NCBI GenBank assembly: GCA_963850525.1
Contig: CAWKLQ010000008.1
Span: 1,785,900 to 1,849,899 of the forward strand
DNA length: 64,000 nt
Source: JAEMQF01 sp963850525
GTDB taxonomy: Bacteria > Pseudomonadota > Gammaproteobacteria > Burkholderiales > Burkholderiaceae_C
Reading direction: 5' to 3'
Part shown: piece after piece, positions 51,485 through 60,478 of the stretch
Layout of the letters: every line of letters starts with the position of its first letter
Numbering within the stretch: position 1 is the first letter of the stretch
Program-made: the position numbers and the translations under genes
The notes under the pieces: model-generated
What the model saw: the letters and a program-made list of their open reading frames with translations, nothing else
Databases searched by the model: none
Told to the model about the DNA's origin: nothing

Positions 51485-52720
51485 ATGAAATCCATCTACC
51501 TTACTGGCGGATGGGGCTATGGAAATCTTGGCGATAACGCCATACTGTCCGGAATGCTAAAGACATTTTCGGAGCGACTTCCAACTCACAAAGTATATAT
51601 AACCTCGAAGTCACCGGAAGAAATTTCCAGAAACCATGAACTACCAGCCCTGAAGTCAATTCATGGTTTGCTTCGAAATCACAACCCATTGGCTGCTGCA
51701 CGATGGCTTGCCGTCGCATTTTGGCGCTTGTCTGGTCATCGATGGATGTTGTCGCCGGCCCTGCGCTTGCACATCGCACGAATGAAGGAGTCTTCTGCCG
51801 TCATACTGGGAGGCGGAGGGTACTTCACCGATGACTGGATGGATATGCTCCGGGCGCGCTACGTCGAGATCGAAATGGCGCACTCGCTGGGCGTCCCCGT
51901 CGTCATTTACGGGCAGACGGTCGGACCATTCAGCGATCGGACGCTCAAGTCCTCGTTGGCAAGATTCCTCGGCAAGGTCTCATTCATCGCCCATCGGGAC
52001 GTTCAGTCGAAGGGCACCTTGGTCAGGGCCAACTACCCCTTGCGGTCCTCGATTCTGTCTGCAGACGAAGCCAATCTGCTGACCCCGGTGCTGGCCCCCG
52101 CGCGCACCGGAAGCACTCGGCCCAAGCTGATCGTTGGCGTGATGGCGCAGAAATTCAGACCGCACCTCGGACAAGAAGGACGCTCACCGGCCGGGTCCAT
52201 CGCCGACGAGGCCAGCTACATCAGGAACTTTGTAGAAGCCTTGGAAATCGCCAGTCGCGCTGGCACTGATCTGGCGTTCAAGTTCATCCCGAGCACGTCC
52301 TGGGACATGCGTGTCTGTCACGAAGTGGCCAAACGGCTGTCCCTGACCATCGGCGCCGACAAAGTCGAGGCACTCGGCATGGTCACGGCGAGCGAGTTCA
52401 TTTCGGCCTGCCAGAATGTCGACCTCATGGTCAGTACAAACATGCACCCGGTTATTCTGGCCGCAACGTCCGCAAAGCCGTCCGTCGCAATTTCCTACCA
52501 TTACAAACTTGATGACTACATGAGATCCGTGGGCCTCGAGAACTATGTTGCCCGAATTGATGATTTCAGTGCCGCCAGCCTGGCATCTCTGATCCTGGAA
52601 GTCATAGAACGACGCCTGGAGCTTTCCGAGAAAGTTTCAATACTTCAGTCGGAAGTGGCGCGAATGGCCCGCCGCAATTGCGACTCCTTGATTCATGTAT
52701 TGTCATCGGCGAAAGCCTGA
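51485..52720 (+). CDS. Polysaccharide pyruvyl transferase
   Basis: A 411-residue CsaB/WcaK-type enzyme that puts ketal-linked pyruvate on sugars. Landmarks are GGWGYGNLGDNAIL near the start, VILGGGGYFTD and STNMHPVILA with the conserved His. Base composition from 51.4 to 52.7 kb is less GC-rich than the neighbours, hinting at transfer. Confidence 0.9.
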   Translation: MKSIYLTGGWGYGNLGDNAILSGMLKTFSERLPTHKVYITSKSPEEISRNHELPALKSIHGLLRNHNPLAAARWLAVAFWRLSGHRWMLSPALRLHIARMKESSAVILGGGGYFTDDWMDMLRARYVEIEMAHSLGVPVVIYGQTVGPFSDRTLKSSLARFLGKVSFIAHRDVQSKGTLVRANYPLRSSILSADEANLLTPVLAPARTGSTRPKLIVGVMAQKFRPHLGQEGRSPAGSIADEASYIRNFVEALEIASRAGTDLAFKFIPSTSWDMRVCHEVAKRLSLTIGADKVEALGMVTASEFISACQNVDLMVSTNMHPVILAATSAKPSVAISYHYKLDDYMRSVGLENYVARIDDFSAASLASLILEVIERRLELSEKVSILQSEVARMARRNCDSLIHVLSSAKA

Positions 52721-52728
52721 TTGCAACG

Positions 52729-53730
52729 ATGACTGATTGCCCGGTCCTGATCGTATTGGTCAATTTCCGTCGTGCCGGCGACACGGTGGACTGCATCAAT
52801 TCTCTTGCGGGTCTTTCCCATTCCAATTGGAGTGGCATCGTCTATGAAAATGGATCTTCAGACGGCTCCTTTGATTCCATCCGCCGAAACCTCGGTCAGT
52901 CCGGGAATTTCGATGGCTGGCAGCCCCAGACCGGCTTCGACGATGAAATTCTGATCGGCCAATCCATCAATGGCAGGGCGTCACCGGCGCGCATCGGTGT
53001 GGTCAAGGGCTCCAAGAACCTGGGCTTTGCCGCAGGCAACAACGCAGCCTTGAAGGCCGCGGCGGCCCTGCATTGGCCTCGACCCGATTTCGTCTGGTTT
53101 CTCAACAACGACACTGTCGTACGGCCCGACACCCTCACGCGCCTGGTCGAAAGAATGTCGGAGCCCGACGCGGCGGCCATCGGCATGTGTGGCGCGTCGA
53201 TCCTCCACCACGGCAGCGACCACCTCGTGCAATGCCTGGGCGGTGCATCCTGCAACCGCTGGTGGGGCCGATTGAACGAACTGGGTGGCGGCCAGCGCCT
53301 GCCCGACCAGATCGACAGGGCGGCCATCGAGCGGCAACTGGACTACGTGTCAGGGGCGTCGATGTTCGTGCGGCAGAGGTTCCTGGACACTGTCGGCCCG
53401 ATGTCGGAACGCTACTTCCTCTGCTGCGAGGAACTGGATTGGGCCACCCGGGGCCGGCGGCACCAGTTTCGGCTGGGTTATGCGCCGAAGGCCATCGTCT
53501 GGCATCGCGAAGGCGCGGCGCTGGGCTCGGGCAAAGCGGTCAAACGCAGCCCCTTGGCGGAGTTCTACGGCCTGCGCAGCCGCCTTCGATACACCGCCGC
53601 GTTTTTGCCGGCGGCACTGCCGCTCGTCTGGCTGATGGGCTCGGCGCAGTTGCTCAAGCGGCTGGCCGGCGGACGCTGGCGCCTGGCCCGTGCCTTGACC
53701 CGCGCGCTCGCGTTCCGGAACACGCCATGA
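52729..53730 (+). CDS. Family 2 glycosyltransferase
   Basis: A 333-residue GT-A glycosyltransferase. VLIVLVNFRRAGDTVDCINS, nucleotide/metal-binding VWFLNNDTVV, and the acidic ERYFLCCEELDWATRG of rhamnosyltransferase-like enzymes. Stop overlaps the next ATG. Confidence 0.88.
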   Translation: MTDCPVLIVLVNFRRAGDTVDCINSLAGLSHSNWSGIVYENGSSDGSFDSIRRNLGQSGNFDGWQPQTGFDDEILIGQSINGRASPARIGVVKGSKNLGFAAGNNAALKAAAALHWPRPDFVWFLNNDTVVRPDTLTRLVERMSEPDAAAIGMCGASILHHGSDHLVQCLGGASCNRWWGRLNELGGGQRLPDQIDRAAIERQLDYVSGASMFVRQRFLDTVGPMSERYFLCCEELDWATRGRRHQFRLGYAPKAIVWHREGAALGSGKAVKRSPLAEFYGLRSRLRYTAAFLPAALPLVWLMGSAQLLKRLAGGRWRLARALTRALAFRNTP

Positions 53731-55199
53731 AGCGCCCCGCGCTGCGCAGTCTGCTGGGGGGCGTGGCTTGGAGCCTGGCCTGGATCATGAGCCTGCCAGC
53801 ACAGGCGCAAACCCGCACGACCGTCGTCACGTACCTGAGCTGGTACCTGCCCTTCGGAACGACGGTGGGCTGTGACCAATGGCGCGAGGGTGGGCTCGGC
53901 TATCGGCGCAGCCGCGCCGCCGGGGTCAACCACCCCACGTCGGCCGCCGTGGCCTCGACGCGCCTGGGCCCGATCGATTTCGCCCAATCGCCCGAAGGGC
54001 AACGCGCCATCCGTGCCGACCTGATCGCCTTGCGGGACGCCGGGTTCGACGTGCTGGCCTTCGACATGCTTCCCAGCCCCAACCCGAAACGCCCCGCGGT
54101 GGACGGCGCGGCGTATTGCGGCATGGACCTGTTCGAACGGTTTGGCGACATCGCCGGCAGCCTGGGGCTGAAGGCGGCGCTGTTCTCCGACATCAAGAAC
54201 CTGTCGGCCGACCACCCCCAGGGCTACACGCTCTCGGAGTCGGAATGGGCGCAGGCCTACGCGACGGTCCACGATCGCTATGGCCAGCGCGATTGGTACT
54301 GGCGCCCGCGCGGCCTGCCGGTGGTGTGGCAGTTCGGGGCGACCGAAGGTGCGATGAAGGGCGCCACCGGTTTGTCCGCGCTCACGGCCTGGCAGCGCGT
54401 CGGGGACGCGCTGGCGCAAGGTGGCAAGGCCATCGACATGGCACTCGACGTGCGACCGAAGGACCTGCCCTTGCCAGCCGCTGCGCGTGCCGCCAGCAGC
54501 ACCGGGCCATGGTGGCCGTTCGTGTTTGCGCCGGCTGCGCCGGTCGGGTTCATGAACGACTTTCAGGCCCAGGTGGCGGCGGCCTCACCGTACCCCGCCT
54601 GGTCGGTCAGCCCGGGCTACTACAGCCGTCGTCTGGCCGTGCACGTGCCGCCCGGCTTCATGCGGATCGATGCGGCTTACCAGGCCGCCATTCGCAACAA
54701 GGCCCAGGTCTTGATGTTCAACACCTGGAACGACTTCGAGGAAGACACCGACGCGATGCCGTCCGCGGCCAAGGGCACGGCCCTGCTCGAAGTCCTGAAG
54801 TACTACAACGCTTGGTTCAAGACGGGGGCTGCACCAGTGCTCAAGTCGCCGACGCTGGTGCTCGCCGCGCCGGTCTACCGATTCGACGAAACCCGGACCG
54901 CGCCACCCTCGTGGGGCCATGGCGCGCTGGAGGCGGAGCCCGAAGGCGCGGGCAGAGTCGTCTACTTCTGGTCGGCCAGCCCCTCGGGGGGCTGGATCGA
55001 ATTCAATGGGCAACGGGTGGCCTTGCCACGCGGTGTGGGCATCGGGCGCCATGTGGTGGGCGAGGCGGCCAGCGTCGAGGTGCGCACCAGCTTTGGCGCC
55101 ACAGCGCGCCTGCCGATCATCCGCAGCAGCGCCGGCGAAAGCGCGCACGACGACCAGCCCGGCCGCTCGTTCCGCTACACCGTGTTGAAGAAGGGCTGA
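53727..55199 (+). CDS. Secreted glycoside-hydrolase (GH71/GH99)-like protein
   Basis: A 490-residue exported protein: signal peptide ending LPAQAQT, then a TIM-barrel-like domain: VVTYLSWYLPF, FDVLAFDMLPSPNP, VLMFNTWNDFEEDTDAMPSA. This resembles GH99/WbsX-type enzymes. It may trim or release the polysaccharide in the periplasm. The last ~120 residues form a separate beta domain. Substrate unknown. Confidence 0.75.
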   Translation: MKRPALRSLLGGVAWSLAWIMSLPAQAQTRTTVVTYLSWYLPFGTTVGCDQWREGGLGYRRSRAAGVNHPTSAAVASTRLGPIDFAQSPEGQRAIRADLIALRDAGFDVLAFDMLPSPNPKRPAVDGAAYCGMDLFERFGDIAGSLGLKAALFSDIKNLSADHPQGYTLSESEWAQAYATVHDRYGQRDWYWRPRGLPVVWQFGATEGAMKGATGLSALTAWQRVGDALAQGGKAIDMALDVRPKDLPLPAAARAASSTGPWWPFVFAPAAPVGFMNDFQAQVAAASPYPAWSVSPGYYSRRLAVHVPPGFMRIDAAYQAAIRNKAQVLMFNTWNDFEEDTDAMPSAAKGTALLEVLKYYNAWFKTGAAPVLKSPTLVLAAPVYRFDETRTAPPSWGHGALEAEPEGAGRVVYFWSASPSGGWIEFNGQRVALPRGVGIGRHVVGEAASVEVRTSFGATARLPIIRSSAGESAHDDQPGRSFRYTVLKKG

Positions 55200-55202
55200 G
55201 CC

Positions 55203-56498
55203 ATGGGCGACCTCCTGCTTCAGATCGGGCTGCTGCCCTTGCTCCTGGTTTGCCTGGGCGTGAGCCGCAAGGTGTCGGGCACCTGGGTCAACCCGGTCGG
55301 GGTGATCGGCATCTGCTTCTTCGTGCCGATGCTGTTGGCAACGCTGCGCTTGTCGGGCCTGCAATCGAACGAATGGCAGCCGGAGACCTATGCGTCGCTG
55401 TGGCTGGCGGTGGGTGCGTGGTTGATCCTGCCCACCCTGGTCATCGCTGCCCGCGGCCGCGCCATGGGCAAGCTGGTGCTGAAGCCCTATGTGCTGTCGG
55501 GCGGCTTCAGCGCGATCAGCCGGGTGGCCAGCGGTATCGTCATCGGGGCCTATCTGCTGAGCAACTACGTGCAGGCGGGCACGGTCCTGCCGATCCAGGT
55601 TCCTGAAATCGCCTACCGGCTTCACACCGAATTCCCGCCGGTCCTGCGGCTGTTCGCGCGCTGCATTCCCGCCATCGTGGGCTTGTGCTACCTGCTGTTC
55701 GTGCTGCACCGGCGCTGGGTCGACCTGGCCTTACTGAGCCTTGCGTTCATCGTGCCGCTGACACGGCTTTCGCGCATCGACGTGGCCTTGAGCCTGGTGG
55801 TGTTGATCAGCGTGTTCGTGGCCATGCCCTTGTTCAAGCTGAGCTTTCGGCGGCTGCTCGTCATCGGGCTGGCGGCCTTGGTGGTCATGGTGGGTGGCGT
55901 CGAGCTGGGTAACCAGCGGACCAATCGTTTTGGCTCGTACGAGGTCAAGTACGAGCGGGCCATCGCCTGGCGCCCGGACTATGCCGGCCCGGCTGGCGTG
56001 CTCGCGGTCGCATACGGTTACTTTCCGCTGAGCTTCGAGAACTTCGATGCTTTCGTGGTTCAGGCCCGCGACAGCCGCACCGATGGCTTGAACAGCTTCG
56101 ACTGGTTTTTCACCGGCTTTGCCAAGCTGAACCGCTTCGGGCCGGACCGGGAAACCTCCGCCTACGACAACTTCCGGCCCATCGCTTCGGCGGCCAATGT
56201 GCCGACCGCGCTGTTGCCGTTCTACAGCGACTTCGGTGTGCTGGGCATCGTGCTGCCGGGCACGCTGTACATGCTTCTGTGGCTGTGGTTGTTCTACAAG
56301 AGCCGGTCGGACGTTCGCTGGCTGCTCGTCTACGGCGTCTACACCGCCGCGTTCGCGCTCGCATCGTTCCAGGCCCTGATCGTCTCGTCCTTCATCGCCC
56401 ACCAGATGATCGCCGTGGTGGCCGCCAGCGCCCTGGCCCAGGCGCTGCACGAACGGCGGACCACCGCCGAGCTGAATTTGAAACAGAGCCGCACCTGA
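55203..56498 (+). CDS. Wzy-like O-antigen/EPS polymerase
   Basis: A 431-residue membrane protein with about eleven helices and a large periplasmic loop (residues ~230-330), the Wzy layout. GSYEVKYERAIAWRPDYAGP lies in the loop; low conservation elsewhere is normal for polymerases. It would join repeat units delivered by the flippase. Starts 3 bp after the GH gene. Confidence 0.8.
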   Translation: MGDLLLQIGLLPLLLVCLGVSRKVSGTWVNPVGVIGICFFVPMLLATLRLSGLQSNEWQPETYASLWLAVGAWLILPTLVIAARGRAMGKLVLKPYVLSGGFSAISRVASGIVIGAYLLSNYVQAGTVLPIQVPEIAYRLHTEFPPVLRLFARCIPAIVGLCYLLFVLHRRWVDLALLSLAFIVPLTRLSRIDVALSLVVLISVFVAMPLFKLSFRRLLVIGLAALVVMVGGVELGNQRTNRFGSYEVKYERAIAWRPDYAGPAGVLAVAYGYFPLSFENFDAFVVQARDSRTDGLNSFDWFFTGFAKLNRFGPDRETSAYDNFRPIASAANVPTALLPFYSDFGVLGIVLPGTLYMLLWLWLFYKSRSDVRWLLVYGVYTAAFALASFQALIVSSFIAHQMIAVVAASALAQALHERRTTAELNLKQSRT

Positions 56499-56500
56499 CG

Positions 56501-57604
56501 ATGATGAAGTTGATCGCCAACCTCTCGATGCTCGGCCCGCGCCCCACCGGCCTGGGCGTCTACGCGCGGCACTGTGCGCAGGCGCTGCTGCGGGCCTTCG
56601 ACATCGCGCTCATCGCCGGGCAGGACAGCCCGGGCCGTGCGCCGATCCTGGCCCAGGCGCCGGCGGCGGCGGCCATCGGCGCGGGGCCGTGGGCCGCGAT
56701 CCGGCGACAGCTCTGGATGCGCAGCGTGCGCATCGGCGCGGGGCAATTGGTCTACTCGCCGACCCACCATGGCCTGCCACGCGCCGAAGGCCAGGTCATC
56801 ACGATTCACGACCTGATCTGCCTGCGTTTCCCCAACCAGCATCGGCCGCAGTACCTGTACTTTCGCTTCGGCCTGCCGCGCCTGTTGCGCCGTTGCCGGG
56901 CCGTGTTCACGGTGTCGGAAACCACCCGCCAGGACATCGCGGCCACCTATGGCTTTCCGGCCGAGCGCATCCACGTCGTGCCCAATGGCGTGGACCGCAC
57001 GGCGTTCTCGCCCGCGCCGAACCCGCACACCGGCGCGCCGTTCCTGCTGATGGTCGGCGCCCGTTACGTGCACAAGAATGTCGACGAGGTGCTCGACCAC
57101 GCGGCGCTGTGGGCCGGGCGCTGGCGCCTGAAGGTCACCTCGTGCAGCGGCGCCTACCGGGCCCACCTGGAGCGGCGGGTGCAGGCCGAGGGCGTGGACG
57201 ATCGGGTCGAGTTCCTCGACTACATCAGCTTCGCCGACCTGGTGGCGCTGTACCAGCAGTGCTCGGCCCTGCTCTACCCGTCGAAGTGGGAGGGCTTCGG
57301 CATCCCGCCACTGGAGGCGCTGGCCTGCGGCACCCCCGTCATCGCATCGGACATCGCGGTGCACCGCGAGGTGCTGGGTGATGCTGCACGGCTGGTGGCC
57401 CTGGGCGACAAGGCGGCATGGCGACAAGCCTTCGAGTCGATCTCAGCCGGGACCGGCCAGCCCAAACGAGTGACACCGGCCGCCGAGGCCGTGTTGCAGC
57501 GCTTCACCTGGGCCCGCTCGGCCGAGAAGCTGGTCGACGCCTTGATCGCGGTCGAGCCGGCGCTCGCGGCCTGCCGGCGCCTGCCCGCGGGAAGCCCCGC
57601 ATGA
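56501..57604 (+). CDS. Family 4 glycosyltransferase
   Basis: A 367-residue GT-B glycosyltransferase. HDLICLRFPNQHRPQYLYFR, VFTVSETTRQDIAATYGFPA, VVPNGVDRTAF, LLMVGARYVHKNVDEVL and LLYPSKWEGFGIPPLEALAC (EX7E) show the mannosyltransferase type. Two adjacent ATGs; the first is used. Confidence 0.92.
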   Translation: MMKLIANLSMLGPRPTGLGVYARHCAQALLRAFDIALIAGQDSPGRAPILAQAPAAAAIGAGPWAAIRRQLWMRSVRIGAGQLVYSPTHHGLPRAEGQVITIHDLICLRFPNQHRPQYLYFRFGLPRLLRRCRAVFTVSETTRQDIAATYGFPAERIHVVPNGVDRTAFSPAPNPHTGAPFLLMVGARYVHKNVDEVLDHAALWAGRWRLKVTSCSGAYRAHLERRVQAEGVDDRVEFLDYISFADLVALYQQCSALLYPSKWEGFGIPPLEALACGTPVIASDIAVHREVLGDAARLVALGDKAAWRQAFESISAGTGQPKRVTPAAEAVLQRFTWARSAEKLVDALIAVEPALAACRRLPAGSPA

Positions 57605-58413
57605 GCCCGCTCAGCCCCATCATCGTCAACTACCGGACGCCCGAGCTCGTGCTCCAGTGCGTGGCCTCGATCCTGGCGATGGGGGTGGCCGAGGCCGCGA
57701 ATATCGTCGTGGTCGACAACCTCTCGCCCGACGATTCGGTGAGCCGCCTGCGCGCCGGCCTGCCGGGCGGCGTGCGGCTGGTGGTCGCAGCACACAACGC
57801 CGGGTACTCGGCCGGCGTCAACGCCGGGGCGGCCTTCGCGCAAACGCCGCTGTTGTTGGTGCTGAACCCGGACACACGGTTCGAAGACCGCAGCCACCGG
57901 CGGGCGGTCGAGCTCTTGGAGCGGGATGCCAGCGTCGGGCTGGTGGGCCTCGACCTGGTCTATCCGGATGGGCAGCGCCAGTACTCGGCACGCCGCTTCT
58001 ACAGCGTGCTGGACATCGTGGCGCGGCGAACCCCGCTGGGACGGCTGTGGCCGCTGCGCGCCCGCATCGGCAAGCACCTGATGCTAGACGCCTGGCAGCG
58101 CGACTCGAGCTTCGAGGCAGACTGGGTCATGGGCACCGGCTTCATCGTCCGGCGCGATGTCTTCGAGTCGATCGGCCGGATGGACGAAGCCTTCTTCCTT
58201 TACATGGAAGACGTGGACCTGTGTGCCCGTGTCTGGGCCGCCGGCCGGCGGGTGATGTGCGTGCCCGGTGCGCGCCTGGTGCACGACCACCAACGTTCCA
58301 GCGCCGCCGGGACCCGGAGCCGGGCCGGGCGCATGCACCTGGCCAGCCTGCGGACCTACGCCGCCAAACACGGGCTGCCGTGGCGGGTGCCGCCGCCGGC
58401 TAGCCGCCGTTGA
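57601..58413 (+). CDS. Family 2 glycosyltransferase (rhamnosyltransferase-like)
   Basis: A 270-residue GT-A enzyme: SPIIVNYRTPELVLQCVASI, DNLSPDDSVSRL, VLNPDTRFED and FFLYMEDVDLCARVWAAG. Overlaps the GT4 stop by 4 bp. Last intact gene of the polysaccharide operon. Confidence 0.92.
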   Translation: MSPLSPIIVNYRTPELVLQCVASILAMGVAEAANIVVVDNLSPDDSVSRLRAGLPGGVRLVVAAHNAGYSAGVNAGAAFAQTPLLLVLNPDTRFEDRSHRRAVELLERDASVGLVGLDLVYPDGQRQYSARRFYSVLDIVARRTPLGRLWPLRARIGKHLMLDAWQRDSSFEADWVMGTGFIVRRDVFESIGRMDEAFFLYMEDVDLCARVWAAGRRVMCVPGARLVHDHQRSSAAGTRSRAGRMHLASLRTYAAKHGLPWRVPPPASRR

Positions 58414-58812
58414 AGCGCTTCTTGGCCCAGTTCCACAGCAGCGGTGGGACAAAGCCCCTGGCTGCGTTCTTCCCGCGATCCAGCGCATCGAGCGACATGA
58501 AGACCGAGCCGATCCCGGGATCGGCCACGAGGCGCCCCTCGGTGTGGGTGTAGTAGTACGACGCGATCGAACGGCGCGAGGCCCCGGTGGGCATGTTCAG
58601 CTGTTCAGCGGCGTCGGGTGCCCATGGAAGTTCCGGTGCCCATTGCACATCAGGACCGAGCGGCCGAATTCTGGCTCGACCTTCTTGACGCAGGCCTTCG
58701 ATTCGGCATCCCACAGTTCAAGCGCGCCGTGCCACTCGGGTTGCCAGGCCTTGTTCAGGTAGGTGATGAACACCATCCGGTTTTCCAGGCCGGTGCGCGG
58801 GTGCCGGCTGCC
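58413..58812 (-). pseudogene. 2OG-Fe(II) oxygenase remnant
   Basis: Minus strand in two frames: ENRMVFITYLNKAWQPEWHG, LELWD (the HxD pair is WHGALELWD) and NGHRNFHGHPTPL, then after a shift SRRSIASYYYT near the end. This is the C-terminal half of a prolyl-4-hydroxylase-like oxygenase, decayed. The start beyond ~58,812 is lost. Confidence 0.7.
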
Positions 58813-58921
58813 TCAGCGCAGTGCATCGGTCGCGCCTATGCCGTGCTCGCTGAAGCAGGCCGGATGAGTGTCAAGAAAGCACGGCCCGTGGTTACAAGTT
58901 CGAACCTGCGCCCTACTCGCT

Positions 58922-59425
58922 TCAATACTCGTTGACAACCACCCCCGCAATGGTTGCTGTACTTCGGCTCAGCGCGCCAGACAAGCCGTGGAGCTCGCTG
59001 ACGCGGGTGGCATTCTTGCGTGCCACCACGAGCGCCGCGCCGCACCTTGCTGAGATGACGGAAGCATCGGCACCGTATTCGCCGGCCGACGTATCGACGA
59101 CCACGTGGTCGAATTTGCTGACCAGCTCTCGGATCAACAGCCCAAATGTAGGGCGTTCGATCAACTCCAGCGGGTTGGGCGGTGTAGTACCCACCGTAAG
59201 CACAAACAGGCCCGCGACCGTGGGCACCTGCTGCACGACGCGCTTCTCGGTGCGGCCCGAGAGAATGCCGGAAAGCCCATGCTGGTTGGGCAGGCCAAAC
59301 ATTTCATGCTGGCGCGGGCCGCGCAAATCTGCATCCACGAGCAACGTGCGCCCACCCAGTTGGGCCAAGGTGATGGCCAGGTTCGCGGCAAAGTAGGTCT
59401 TGCCGTCGCCCGAATTGGGGCTGAC
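58922..59425 (-). pseudogene. EpsG-type tyrosine kinase, N-terminus missing
   Basis: About 165 residues of a polysaccharide chain-length tyrosine autokinase (BY-kinase): P-loop VVSPNSGDGKTYFAANLAIT, Walker A' RTLLVDADLRGPRQHEMFGL, Walker B HVVVDTSAG. EpsG kinases accompany exosortase B in EPS loci. At ~59,425 the sequence changes to unrelated DNA, so the N-terminal part and Tyr-rich or adaptor regions are gone. Confidence 0.8.
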
Positions 59426-59502
59426 GACTCCACCTTCAACTATCAGCACCGCCGCAAGCCCCTCTACCCGTTCGAGCAGTACGCTGAGTACCCGGAGGGC
59501 GA

Positions 59503-60462
59503 ATGACCGAGCCATCGAGAGCGGACGCTATCCCCGACAACGATTTCGACGGCCCCTGGAAAGAGGTGTTGGACCTCTACCTGGAAGAGGTGCTGGCCTT
59601 CTTCTTCCCGGAGGCCCACCGGGACATCGACTGGTCGCGCGGCTACGAAGGGCTCGACAAGGAACTCCAACTCGTCGTGCCGGAGGGCGAGCGCGCCGCG
59701 CAGGCGGTCGATAAACTGGTCAAGGTCAGCCTGCACAGCGCGGAGGAGGCGTGGATACTCATCCACCTGGAAGTGCAGAGCCAGCCGGAGAGTAGTTTCG
59801 AGGAGCGGATGTTCCGCTACCACGCCCGCCTCTACGATCATCATCGGCAGGAGATCGTCAGCTTAGCGATCCTTGGTGACGACCGCCCCACCTGGCGACC
59901 AACAGACTTCGGCTACGGCCGTTGGGGCTGCGCGGTACGCTTCAACTTCCCGGCGATCAAGCTGCTAGACTTTACCGCAGCGGCGCTTGAAGCCAGCACG
60001 AACCTCTGCGCCATCGTTGTGCTGGCGCACCGGGCGGCGCAACAAACGCGACATGATCCGGCCGGGCGCGCGGCCACGAAGTTGGGTCTGATTCGCCAAC
60101 TCTATCGGCGCGGCCTGACACGAGAGCAGATCAGCGACCTCTACCGCTTCATCGATTGGTTGCTCCGTTTGCCAAAAGGTCTCGACGACGAAACGTGGCT
60201 GGCGATCCGGGCGATCGAGGAGGAACAGGCCGTGACCTATGTGACAACTGCGGAGCGTTACGGATTGGAGCAGGGTCGTATGGCGGGTCTCCTCGCCGGC
60301 ATCGAAGCCATCCTCGATCTCAAGTTCGGCGCAGCCGGGGTCGAAGTGATGCCGCTGTTGCGCGAGATCGATGATATTGATCGACTCGACGTGCTCCTCC
60401 AACAGATCAAGACGGCGGCCTCGCTCGCTGAGGTCCGTGCTTTCGCCCAAGCGGGCGAGTAG
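59503..60462 (+). CDS. Rpn-family recombination-promoting nuclease
   Basis: A 319-residue intact protein of the RpnA/PD-(D/E)XK group: DFDGPWKEVLDLYLEEVLAF, ELQLVVPEGERAAQAVDKLV, and the active-site strand WILIHLEVQSQPE. The C-terminal alpha region resembles DUF4351. The style (Rpn plus DUF4351) is typical of Chloroflexi and Cyanobacteria rather than Betaproteobacteria. First gene past the composition break. Confidence 0.8.
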   Translation: MTEPSRADAIPDNDFDGPWKEVLDLYLEEVLAFFFPEAHRDIDWSRGYEGLDKELQLVVPEGERAAQAVDKLVKVSLHSAEEAWILIHLEVQSQPESSFEERMFRYHARLYDHHRQEIVSLAILGDDRPTWRPTDFGYGRWGCAVRFNFPAIKLLDFTAAALEASTNLCAIVVLAHRAAQQTRHDPAGRAATKLGLIRQLYRRGLTREQISDLYRFIDWLLRLPKGLDDETWLAIRAIEEEQAVTYVTTAERYGLEQGRMAGLLAGIEAILDLKFGAAGVEVMPLLREIDDIDRLDVLLQQIKTAASLAEVRAFAQAGE

Positions 60463-60478
60463 TTTCGCCAGGGGTAGG

